A DNA stretch of 27,718 nucleotides. Origin: an uncultured Ruminococcus sp. (lineage in GTDB: Bacteria > Bacillota > Clostridia > Oscillospirales > CAG-272). The stretch covers positions 1 to 27,718 of the forward strand of contig CACXCL010000071.1 in assembly GCA_902766115.1 (NCBI GenBank), given 5' to 3'. A program made the position numbers and the translations under genes. Shown piece after piece: positions 17,026 through 25,007 of this stretch (position 1 is its first letter; each line of letters starts with the position of its first letter). A model generated the notes under the pieces. That model saw only the letters and a program-made list of their open reading frames with translations. It did not search any database and was not told the DNA's origin.

Positions 17026-18456
17026 ATGAAAATACTGTTCGTATCTTCGGAAGCGTCGCCGTTTTTCTCCACCGGGGGACTGGGCGACGTGACCGGTTCT
17101 CTCCCACGCGCCCTGAAAAGAAAATATAAAGATGCGGACGTGCGCGTCGTGCTGCCGCTTTATAGATCGATCAAGGAAAACCTCTGCCCCGAGACCGTAT
17201 ACGAGGGGAGGGTCAGTCTCGCATGGCGCGATCAGTACATGGGAGTCAGGCGGATCATATCAGACGGGGTGACCTATTACTTCATCGACAACGAGTATTA
17301 TTTCCGTCGGGACAGCGCATACGGAAACTTTGACGACGGCGAGCGATTCGCTTATTTCGGCAGAGCGGTCTGCGAGATGATGTCGTCTCTGGACTTTTTC
17401 CCCGACGTGCTTCACGCCAACGACTGGCAGAGCGCGTTTTCCGTGATCTCCCTGAAGCTCGGTTCCGGCGGAGCGGAGCGGTATTCCGGAGTAAAGACCG
17501 TTTTTACGGTACACAATGCGGAATATCAGGGAAAATTCGATCCGCTGATCCTCGGCGACGTTTTCGGACTTCCGTCCGGATGCCTTCCGGCTGTTGAATA
17601 CGACGGAGCGATCAATCTTCTCAAGGGAGCCGTGACGCTGGCTGACAGGGTGACGACTGTAAGCGAGACCTACGCCCGCGAACTGCGTGACGAGTACTTT
17701 TCCGAGGGGCTCCATTACGTATTCCGGGATGCGGAGTACAAAATGAGAGGTATAACAAACGGGATCGACGTGGAAAAATACGACCCTTCGACGGATTTGT
17801 CAGTCAAAGCAAGATACTCGTCCCGCGACTTGTCCGGAAAAAGGATATGCCGGAGGGAACTGACAGAAATGTTCTCGCTTGACGCGGACGAACGCACGCC
17901 CGTTATCGCCGTTATCTCGCGCCTTGTTCCTCACAAGGGTATGGACCTGATCGTGAGGGTCCTTGACGAGATCGTATCAAGCGACACGGCGAGATTCGTG
18001 ATCCTTGGGACCGGTTATCCGGAATACGAGGAGTTTTTCAGATCGGCGGCAAGCCGGTATCCGGGACGTGTCGCGGCGGAGATCCGGTTCGATCCCGTTC
18101 TTGCGAGACGGATATACGCCGGCGCGGACATTTTTCTCATGCCGTCGAGATGTGAGCCCTGCGGGCTTTCGCAGATGATAGCTTCCCGATACGGAGCGGT
18201 GCCGCTGGTGAGAGAGACAGGAGGTCTCTCCGAGACCGTTGTCCCTTATAACGAATTCACCGGCGAGGGGACAGGTTTCTCGTTCAGAAACTACAACGCT
18301 CATGAGATGAAAGCCGTTCTTGAGTACGCGTCGTCTGTGTTCGCTCGTCGGGACCGGTGGGAAAATATCGTGAGAGCGGCGATGGAAAAGGATTTTTCCT
18401 GGGACAGATCGGCGGAGAAGTACATGGAGCTTTACCGCGAGGTGACGGAGGAATGA
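17026..18456 (+). CDS. glgA: glycogen synthase (GT5)
   Basis: GlgA extends alpha-1,4-glucan chains from a sugar-nucleotide donor. It has two Rossmann-like domains typical of GT-B glycosyltransferases. HANDWQSA, FTVHNAEYQG, and ISRLVPHKGMDLI with its donor-binding Arg and Lys are present, and MPSRCEPCGLSQM carries the conserved Glu. The length of 476 residues is normal. The N-terminal donor motif is STGGLGDV, with Ser15 where Escherichia coli has Lys15 of KTGGL, so donor preference could differ (see findings). The stop codon overlaps the start of the phosphorylase gene (ATGA at 18453-18456). Confidence 0.95.
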   Translation: MKILFVSSEASPFFSTGGLGDVTGSLPRALKRKYKDADVRVVLPLYRSIKENLCPETVYEGRVSLAWRDQYMGVRRIISDGVTYYFIDNEYYFRRDSAYGNFDDGERFAYFGRAVCEMMSSLDFFPDVLHANDWQSAFSVISLKLGSGGAERYSGVKTVFTVHNAEYQGKFDPLILGDVFGLPSGCLPAVEYDGAINLLKGAVTLADRVTTVSETYARELRDEYFSEGLHYVFRDAEYKMRGITNGIDVEKYDPSTDLSVKARYSSRDLSGKRICRRELTEMFSLDADERTPVIAVISRLVPHKGMDLIVRVLDEIVSSDTARFVILGTGYPEYEEFFRSAASRYPGRVAAEIRFDPVLARRIYAGADIFLMPSRCEPCGLSQMIASRYGAVPLVRETGGLSETVVPYNEFTGEGTGFSFRNYNAHEMKAVLEYASSVFARRDRWENIVRAAMEKDFSWDRSAEKYMELYREVTEE

Positions 18457-20879
18457 TGGAGAATAACAAAATCGGAAAAGAAGAGTTAAGGCTCAGGACC
18501 GAGGAATACCTCACAAGAAGCTGCGGAGTCTCGCCGGCTGAGGCGACTGACGCGGAGATCTACCGCGCCGTGTCTGCCGCCGTCCGTGACACGCTCGCCG
18601 GGAAGAGAGGGCTTTTCAGACGGAAAATAAGAGAAAAAACCGCGCGGCGCGTTTGCTACCTGTGCATGGAGTTCCTCGTGGGCCGCAATCTCAAAAACGC
18701 ACTGTCCTGCCTCGGTATACGCGGCGCGGCGGAGGAGGTGATCCGCGACATGGGCAGGGACCCCGAGATGATTTACGGCGTCGAACGGGATCCGGGGCTC
18801 GGGAACGGCGGTCTCGGCAGGCTTGCCGCCTGCTATATGGATTCGCTCACTTCTCTCGGCTACCCCGCTACCGGCTATTCGATCTGTTATGAGGACGGCT
18901 TTTTCAGGCAAAAACTTCTTGAGGGCGAGCAGATAGAGAAGACCGACGAATGGCTGTCCACCGGGGACGTGTGGCTCGTTCCGCGTCCCGAGAGGGCGAT
19001 CGCAGTCAGAATGGGCGGGACGGTCCGGGAGAGCTGGGATTCGGGCAGATGCACCGTTTCTCTTGAAGACGCAGACGAGATAACGGCCGTTCCGTGGGAC
19101 CTTATGGTGCCGGGCTACGGCAACGGAGCCGTCAACGTAATCCGCTTATGGCGCGCGAAAAGCGATCCGTCGCCCTCAGTCTTCGCCACTCAGGGCGAAT
19201 ACGCCCGTTCTCTCCGGGAGAAGGTCACGCCCGCGGCATTGTCCGGATCCCTCTACCCGTCGGACGAGACCGACGACGGAAAGCTCCTGCGCCTTTCTCA
19301 GCAATATTTCCTCGTATCCGCCTCCGTTCGTGATATCATAAACGATCATATCGCGGACGGAGGCACGGTGGGCGATCTTCCGGACCGTGTGGCGATCCAT
19401 ATCAACGACACTCATCCCGCACTTGTCATCCCGGAGATGATGCGGGTCCTGATGGACGTTTATTCCTACGGATGGGAAGACGCGTGGCGAACGGTGATAT
19501 CGACCGTCACGTATACGAATCACACAGTTATGCCGGAGGCTCTTGAAACCTGGAACAGCGAGCTCTTTCGCATTCGTCTGCCGCGTATCCACATGATTAT
19601 CGAGGAGATCAACCGGCGCCTGTGCGGGGATCTGTGGATCAGGCACCCCGGCGACTGGGACAGGATATCGCGCATGGCAGTCACGGCGTTTTCATCCGTC
19701 AGGATGGCGAATCTCTCCGTTGCGGCGGCACGCGTTGTCAACGGAGTCTCGCGCCTTCATACGGATATATTAAAGAAAAAAGTCTTCCGCGACTTCAGTA
19801 AGGATGATCCGTCAAAATTCGTAAACGTGACAAACGGCGTATCCCACAGAAGGTGGCTCGTCGATGCGAACCCCGGACTTGCCAGTCTTGTGAAGGAAGC
19901 GATCGGCGACGGGTTCGTCGCCGATCCGTCGCATTTGTCGGACCTGATGAAATTCGCCGATGACGCGTCCTTTCTTGAAAAGCTTGCCGGGATCAAAAGA
20001 AAGAACAAGGAACGTCTCGCCGCGCTTGCCCTGTCATCCGGAGACAGTCCCGTGGACCCCGATTCGGTGTTCGACGTCCATATCAAGCGGATGCACGAGT
20101 ACAAAAGACAGCTTCTCGGCGTGTTGAAGATCCTGTATCTGTACGGGAAGATCATTGACGATCCGAATTGCGACTTCCCGCCGGTCACTTTTATTTTCGG
20201 GGGAAAGGCCGCGCCGGGCTACCGGATGGCGAAAACCGTGATACGCCTCATCTGGAGCGTCGGCGAGGAAATAGCGAGGGACAAACGGGCAAGAGACAGA
20301 CTGAAGGTCCTCTTCGCCGAGGACTATAACGTCACCTCCGCAGAGGCGATAATTCCGGCGGCGGATATCAGCGAGCAGATCTCCCTTGCGGGAAAGGAGG
20401 CGTCCGGCACGGGGTGCATGAAAATGATGATGAACGGCGCGGTGACCATCGGGACCCTCGACGGAGCCAACGTGGAAATAAAGGAAGCGGTGGGCGAACG
20501 CAATATCTATATTTTCGGGATGAACGACGCGGAAGTGGAGGAGGTGTGGAACGGCGGTTATGAATCGGTGAAATACTACCTCAGAAGCGAAAAGATCCGC
20601 ACGGCGGTATCGTTTCTCGAGGGAGAAATAGCGGGCAGGCGATTTGACGGCGTGCTAAACTATCTTCTCTATTCCCACGGCGTGCCCGACCCGTATATGT
20701 GCCTCGCGGATTTCGACTCCTACACCGCCGAGTGGGAGCGGATGATCTGTGACACGCAAAACAAGGGCGAGTGGCGCCTGAAATCACTCGTCAACATCGC
20801 AAAAAGCGGATATTTCTCCTCCGACAGGAGTATTACGGAGTATGCGGAAAAAATATGGAAAATCTCGCCTTTGACGTAA
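18453..20879 (+). CDS. glgP: glycogen/starch alpha-glucan phosphorylase (GT35)
   Basis: GlgP releases glucose-1-phosphate from the non-reducing ends of glycogen using phosphate and pyridoxal phosphate. RVCYLCMEFLVGRNL and GLGNGGLGRLAACYMDSL lie in the N-terminal half. The PLP site EASGTGCMKMMMNG places the Schiff-base lysine at 657; most phosphorylases have Asn where this one has the Cys before Met-Lys. The length of 808 residues is normal. I start it at ATG 18453, overlapping the glgA stop by four bases, with AGGTGA at 18440-18445 as ribosome site. A longer in-frame version from 18357 would lie inside glgA and adds no family sequence. Its 3' end overlaps the next gene by 25 bp. Confidence 0.95.
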   Translation: MMENNKIGKEELRLRTEEYLTRSCGVSPAEATDAEIYRAVSAAVRDTLAGKRGLFRRKIREKTARRVCYLCMEFLVGRNLKNALSCLGIRGAAEEVIRDMGRDPEMIYGVERDPGLGNGGLGRLAACYMDSLTSLGYPATGYSICYEDGFFRQKLLEGEQIEKTDEWLSTGDVWLVPRPERAIAVRMGGTVRESWDSGRCTVSLEDADEITAVPWDLMVPGYGNGAVNVIRLWRAKSDPSPSVFATQGEYARSLREKVTPAALSGSLYPSDETDDGKLLRLSQQYFLVSASVRDIINDHIADGGTVGDLPDRVAIHINDTHPALVIPEMMRVLMDVYSYGWEDAWRTVISTVTYTNHTVMPEALETWNSELFRIRLPRIHMIIEEINRRLCGDLWIRHPGDWDRISRMAVTAFSSVRMANLSVAAARVVNGVSRLHTDILKKKVFRDFSKDDPSKFVNVTNGVSHRRWLVDANPGLASLVKEAIGDGFVADPSHLSDLMKFADDASFLEKLAGIKRKNKERLAALALSSGDSPVDPDSVFDVHIKRMHEYKRQLLGVLKILYLYGKIIDDPNCDFPPVTFIFGGKAAPGYRMAKTVIRLIWSVGEEIARDKRARDRLKVLFAEDYNVTSAEAIIPAADISEQISLAGKEASGTGCMKMMMNGAVTIGTLDGANVEIKEAVGERNIYIFGMNDAEVEEVWNGGYESVKYYLRSEKIRTAVSFLEGEIAGRRFDGVLNYLLYSHGVPDPYMCLADFDSYTAEWERMICDTQNKGEWRLKSLVNIAKSGYFSSDRSITEYAEKIWKISPLT

Positions 20880-22783
20880 GAGAAACAAAAAGGATGCAGC
20901 GCGCCGGAGCAGAGTCGGACGTCACCCTCCTCGGCGCGTTTCCTCACGACTGTACGGTCATATTCGAATTATCGTTTCCGAGATCTCTCGCCGCGGATGG
21001 GGTGAAGATGGCGTTCTGCGGGGACCCCCTTGAGGGAAGCGCCGGAACAAGGGAGATCCCCGGGACGTTCTCAAGACTCGAACTCGACAGGATCGTTTTT
21101 TCATTTGCCGTTGAAACGGAACGGCTCGCCCGGGAGACGACCGGCGGGAAAACGGGGCTTTTATATTATCACTACGAGATCGCAACGGAAGACGGGGTCA
21201 TTCTGCTCGGAGGCGAGGAGCGCGAGCCGACCCTGCTCGATTTTGCGGACGGAGCGGGACGACAGCTTCTCGTCTATGACGCATCATTTGAAACTCCGGC
21301 ACCCTTCAAGGGCGGGTTGATCTATCAGATTTTTCCCGACAGATTCCGCAGGAGCGGCAGAGTCCCGCCCGGCGACAGGAAAATCGATCCGGACTGGTAC
21401 GGAGGCGTGCCCCGGTACGGCGAATATCCCGGAGCGCCGGTCGCAAACGACGTCTTTTTCGGCGGAGATCTTTACGGGATAATGGAGAAACTCCCGTATA
21501 TCAAGTCGCTCGGCGTGACGGCGATCTATCTCAACCCTGTTTTCTCGTCCCCGTCAAACCACAGATACGACACGGCAGACTATTTGAAGGTCGACGACCT
21601 TCTCGGCGGAGACGGAGCCCTCGAGCAGCTTATTACAAATGCGGAAAAACTGGGGATCGGGATAATCCTGGACGGAGTTTTCGCGCACACAGGCGCGGAC
21701 AGCGTGTACTTCAATAAATTTCACAATTATCCGCCGGTCGGCGCATGCGACGACGCGCAGTCGCCTTATTTCGACTGGTATACGTTTGAAAAGTATCCCG
21801 ATAAATACGCGTGCTGGTGGGGAGTGGATATTCTCCCCAAGGTAAACACCGACTCTCCCTCTTTCAAAGGATTCATCCTCGGTCCTTTTCTCGACAAATG
21901 GATGAACACGGGAGTTTCCGGCTGGCGTCTGGACGTGGCGGACGAGGTTACCGACTCTTTTTTGGAGGAATTCCGCCTGCGGGTCAAAGAATACGGCGAC
22001 GACAAGCTGCTTATCGGAGAGGTCTGGGAGGACGCATCATGCAAGGTGAGCTACGGGAAGAGAAGAAGATACCTGAGGGGATCGTCGCTTGATTCCGTGA
22101 TGAACTACCCCCTGCGGCAAGGGCTGACAGACTACATGCTGCGCGGCGACGCGCCGTCGCTGCGCCGCGTAACAGAAACGCTTTACAGACACTACCCGAA
22201 GCCTGCCGCGGACGTGATGATGAACGTACTCTCCACACACGACACGGTGCGTATCATAACAGAATTGGGCGACATGGGGTATGACGGCCTTCCTAACAGC
22301 GAGCTTGCTGCCCGTCGTCTGACGAAAAGCGAGAGGAAAGTCGCTTCCCGCCGCCTCATCGCCCTGTACGGAGCCCTCGCCGCCCTTCCCGGGATCCCGT
22401 CGGTGTTCTACGGCGACGAGGCGGGGCTTGAGGGATACCGCGACCCCTTTTGCCGCATGCCGTTTCCTTGGGGCAGAGAGGACGGCGTAATCCTCAGCGA
22501 ATTCCGCAGGATCGGTGAATTCAGAAAAAACGAGCCCCTCTTAAAAGAGGGACTCTTTGAGATAATATATCTTGACCCCGAAGTTTTTATCTTCGCCCGC
22601 AGACCGTGGAACGGAGAGGCGGACTATTCGCTCGTTGTCGCACTGAACAGAACGGAGGAAGAGAGGGAAGTATCACTCCCCTTTGACGTTACTCCTTACG
22701 AAGGCGGTGACACGACCCGCCGGGTCGTTCTGCCTCCCGTGAACTGCGCGTATTTCAAAACCTTCACATCACGTTTATCCTGA
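20855..22783 (+). CDS. GH13 alpha-glucan hydrolase (neopullulanase/maltogenic-amylase type), intracellular
   Basis: This is a cytoplasmic alpha-amylase-family enzyme that probably trims or debranches glycogen and maltodextrins alongside the phosphorylase. The first 145 residues resemble a CBM34-like beta domain. The barrel follows with GLIYQIFPDRF, YLNPVFSSPSNHRYDTADY, ILDGVFAHTG, GWRLDVADE (nucleophile Asp360), LIGEVWED (acid/base Glu389) and VLSTHDTVR (Asp463). No signal peptide is present. The start is uncertain: ATG 20855 lies inside the end of glgP, without a strong ribosome site, and ATG 20893 is an alternative. The exact specificity (neopullulanase, cyclomaltodextrinase, maltogenic amylase) cannot be read from these motifs. 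Its stop lies 20 bp inside the convergent gene. Confidence 0.88.
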   Translation: MENLAFDVRETKRMQRAGAESDVTLLGAFPHDCTVIFELSFPRSLAADGVKMAFCGDPLEGSAGTREIPGTFSRLELDRIVFSFAVETERLARETTGGKTGLLYYHYEIATEDGVILLGGEEREPTLLDFADGAGRQLLVYDASFETPAPFKGGLIYQIFPDRFRRSGRVPPGDRKIDPDWYGGVPRYGEYPGAPVANDVFFGGDLYGIMEKLPYIKSLGVTAIYLNPVFSSPSNHRYDTADYLKVDDLLGGDGALEQLITNAEKLGIGIILDGVFAHTGADSVYFNKFHNYPPVGACDDAQSPYFDWYTFEKYPDKYACWWGVDILPKVNTDSPSFKGFILGPFLDKWMNTGVSGWRLDVADEVTDSFLEEFRLRVKEYGDDKLLIGEVWEDASCKVSYGKRRRYLRGSSLDSVMNYPLRQGLTDYMLRGDAPSLRRVTETLYRHYPKPAADVMMNVLSTHDTVRIITELGDMGYDGLPNSELAARRLTKSERKVASRRLIALYGALAALPGIPSVFYGDEAGLEGYRDPFCRMPFPWGREDGVILSEFRRIGEFRKNEPLLKEGLFEIIYLDPEVFIFARRPWNGEADYSLVVALNRTEEEREVSLPFDVTPYEGGDTTRRVVLPPVNCAYFKTFTSRLS

Positions 22784-23327
22784 TCCCCACTACGCCGTAT
22801 TTTGCCTGTTCTTCCTCGGAATAATATTTCAGCATATCGTCAGGCGAAGCCCGGGGGATCTCCTCCTCGGTGTAACCGATCTCCCGGAGCGAAAGGGAAG
22901 AATAAAGCTCTCTGAACGTCGGGAAAAAGAGCTTCTCCATAACCTCCGCGAACAATACCTCGCCCTCGTCACTCCTGTCTTCAAATCTTATGATGTCGCC
23001 CGCTTCGATTTTCCGCCGCTTTTCGTCGTTCAGGCGCAGCTCAACGGTTTTCGACCCGTTTTCTACCTTGACGTAGGCGTCGTGATCCAGTTTCATCCGG
23101 TGGAGCGGCTTGCCGAGCCACAACCGGGGCTCGCCGCCGGTCATCACTTCGATCTTTTTGATCTGTGACCCGAAAAAGAGGTAACAGTCGATCTCCAGCG
23201 CGTCTTCCTCCCGTCCGTACTCGTGAAGGCAGTATTCGGCGGAGGAGAAGCCGCATTCTCCATCGAATACCTCACCGTCCCGTGTCGTCAGACGTACGGT
23301 CTTTCCGTCGTATTTTTTAAGATTCAT
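22764..23327 (-). CDS. Sm-like N-terminal region plus ASCH domain protein, function unknown
   Basis: This is a 187-residue cytoplasmic protein. Residues 1-60 (KYDGKTVRLTTRDGEVFDGE through QIKKIEVM) have the strand pattern and spacing of an Sm/LSM-like barrel. Residues 67-187 match an ASCH domain: YVKVENGSKTVELRL, then KIEAGDIIRF. ASCH domains are PUA-like and are thought to bind RNA or modified bases; some act as nucleases. The ATG at 23327 overlaps the upstream gene's TGA by four bases (ATGA), so the two are translationally coupled. A longer in-frame version running to 23435 lies inside that gene and is rejected. The 3' end overlaps the convergent GH13 gene by 20 bp. No function can be assigned. 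Confidence 0.8.
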   Translation of the reverse strand: MNLKKYDGKTVRLTTRDGEVFDGECGFSSAEYCLHEYGREEDALEIDCYLFFGSQIKKIEVMTGGEPRLWLGKPLHRMKLDHDAYVKVENGSKTVELRLNDEKRRKIEAGDIIRFEDRSDEGEVLFAEVMEKLFFPTFRELYSSLSLREIGYTEEEIPRASPDDMLKYYSEEEQAKYGVVGIRINVM

Positions 23328-24274
23328 TTCCCGAACTCCGTCAGCACGTCGTAGATCCCGTCCTCCGACAGAACACCCCGGGGCAGATCGCAGGGGAGCA
23401 GACCCGCCTCGTCCGCGGCGAAGTCGTCCTTCCACACGTCGCTCATGTAGTATGCGCCCAAAGCGCCGAGCCTTTCACCTAAACCGTTCGCTTCGCAGTC
23501 GGATTCCGATCTCAGCATGGTCTCCGCCTCGTTCAGTATCCCCTCGAAATACGAGATCCTCTTTATCCGGATCTCTTCCGGGTCCTTTGTACGTATCCTC
23601 AGCGTTTTCAGGTAATCCTTCCTCCCGGCGCTGATCCTCCGGCTCTCAACGCACTTCTGTATCGCCTTGTTGTGAGTCCACGTGTCCAGCATATACCCCT
23701 CGATGTAAGGGACGGCCGCCTCATACTGCTTTGCCAGCGCCGTGGCGAAATACCAGGCGATCATCATGTTCACGTAGTACGCATCCGATCGCACGGACGA
23801 CACAACGGCGGGATACGCCGGATCGAATTTGTCGTCGAGGTAGTGCTGCATCAGCATCCCGATCCCAAACCGGGCGGTATATACCTTGTCCGATGTGACC
23901 CACCGCAGCACGTGAAGTATAAACTCGTCCTTATTCTTGCGGAACGCCTTCGGCGAGAGCTGGTCGCAGGTCGCCCAGTTGTTCACGTATGGGAGAAATC
24001 CATCCGTCAGCCTGAGGCACTCGTCAAAATCCTTTTTCTGTGATATGACGAACGCGTGAAGCTGATCCTCGTCGAAATATTCGTGAGGGAGGGAGTTGAG
24101 GAACTCCGCCGTCTCCGGCGCGTCCTTTATTTCCTTCGCCAGCGCGCGCAGATCCGGCGTTCTCACGCCGATCATGCGATCCTGACTGACGTCGGGTATC
24201 AGCTTCGCCTGAAAATCCCGGTATTTCTCGTCCCGCATGCCGAAGAGACGATCCTGTATCTTTGTGTGTTCCAT
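23324..24274 (-). CDS. AlkD-like DNA alkylation repair protein fused to a DUF4298 domain
   Basis: Residues 1-230 match the HEAT-repeat DNA alkylation repair family (AlkC/AlkD), glycosylases that remove alkylated purines. Recognisable parts are MIGVRTPDLRALAKEI, then FVNNWATCDQ-type sequence (YVNNWATCDQLSPKAF), MIAWYFATALAKQY and DTWTHNKAIQKCVESRRI. Residues 235-316 look like DUF4298: RISYFEGILNEAETML, then AYYMSDVWKDDFAADEAG and LPRGVLSEDGIYDVL. DUF4298 usually occurs as a small separate protein of unknown function, so this is a fusion. The gene begins 12 bp after the Ntn hydrolase stop and couples by ATGA to the Sm-like/ASCH gene. No clear ribosome site was seen. Confidence 0.85.
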   Translation of the reverse strand: MEHTKIQDRLFGMRDEKYRDFQAKLIPDVSQDRMIGVRTPDLRALAKEIKDAPETAEFLNSLPHEYFDEDQLHAFVISQKKDFDECLRLTDGFLPYVNNWATCDQLSPKAFRKNKDEFILHVLRWVTSDKVYTARFGIGMLMQHYLDDKFDPAYPAVVSSVRSDAYYVNMMIAWYFATALAKQYEAAVPYIEGYMLDTWTHNKAIQKCVESRRISAGRKDYLKTLRIRTKDPEEIRIKRISYFEGILNEAETMLRSESDCEANGLGERLGALGAYYMSDVWKDDFAADEAGLLPCDLPRGVLSEDGIYDVLTEFGK

Positions 24275-24286
24275 CTGACCCGCCCT

Positions 24287-24976
24287 TTACCTGTTAAAAA
24301 CGCGTACCTTCACGTTGTCCCAACGTCGATCCTCGCACCAGTATACCGTCCGCTCCGTCACGTCGTAGACCATGGAGACAACAGTCGGACAGACCTCCTG
24401 GGAGACCGCCCGAAGGATCTCAAAGCATTCGCCGACGTCAAACCCGTCCGATGAGTCATTCAGCATTGCCTCCGCCATTTGGTATCTGTCGAGTCCCATC
24501 CACGGATGGGTCTCCGAATCCATCTTGAACGGCGAATAATTCGTCAGCACGACGTGATCCGGCTTTTCATAATACTTATACCCCTGACCGGGTACGACAT
24601 GGAGAACGTTGCCGTCCGCGTCGGAAAGGGAAGCCATGAACGTGGTCCCCTGAACGCTCGAAACCGGGCGCGTCTCCGCGACCTCCCGGATCTCCGACAG
24701 CGTCTTTTTGCCAGTCAACAAATCGATGTCAAGCCGGATGACGTTTTCGCTTCCCTCTGAGGGATCGCTGCGGGGGTCATGGGGCCAGCAGGTGGGCATT
24801 CCCACGAAATCGCCCCGGGAATTTGCGCCGAAAAGGGGCATCCACCCCTCCGCTCTGTTGTTGATCTCGATAAAAACGCCGCTGTCCGTCGCTCTCACAC
24901 GGTGCTCCATGTCTGAGAGATCGAGATTCCATCCGACGATCGTTTTCTTTCTGTTTACAACGATACTCGTACACAT
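24287..24976 (-). CDS. small Ntn hydrolase (choloylglycine hydrolase / C45 acyltransferase superfamily)
   Basis: This is a linear-amide C-N hydrolase type protein whose N-terminal cysteine becomes the nucleophile after Met removal (MCTSIVVNRKKTIVGWNLDL). The GWNLD segment stands where the family has GRNxD. The oxyanion-region motif VLTNYSPF near residue 145 is a good family match. At 229 residues it is much shorter than bile salt hydrolases (about 320), closer to small uncharacterised bacterial members, and it has no signal peptide. Substrate is unknown: bile salts, N-acyl amino acids and peptide amides are all possible. Upstream there is no good ribosome site close to the ATG, only a GGAAGG about 25 bp away beyond a small hairpin. 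Confidence 0.8.
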   Translation of the reverse strand: MCTSIVVNRKKTIVGWNLDLSDMEHRVRATDSGVFIEINNRAEGWMPLFGANSRGDFVGMPTCWPHDPRSDPSEGSENVIRLDIDLLTGKKTLSEIREVAETRPVSSVQGTTFMASLSDADGNVLHVVPGQGYKYYEKPDHVVLTNYSPFKMDSETHPWMGLDRYQMAEAMLNDSSDGFDVGECFEILRAVSQEVCPTVVSMVYDVTERTVYWCEDRRWDNVKVRVFNR

Positions 24977-25007
24977 TTTTTAATTTAATGGCGGTTACCG
25001 CCTTCCG

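Noticed and set aside
18357..18452. Extended glgP start within glgA
   Set aside because: The extra 32 residues do not resemble phosphorylases and would be encoded out of frame inside the conserved end of glgA.
22536..22551. Inverted repeat CCCTCTT-AA-AAGAGGG as a terminator
   Set aside because: It lies within the GH13 coding sequence, about 230 bp before the stop, with no T-tract and too small a loop.
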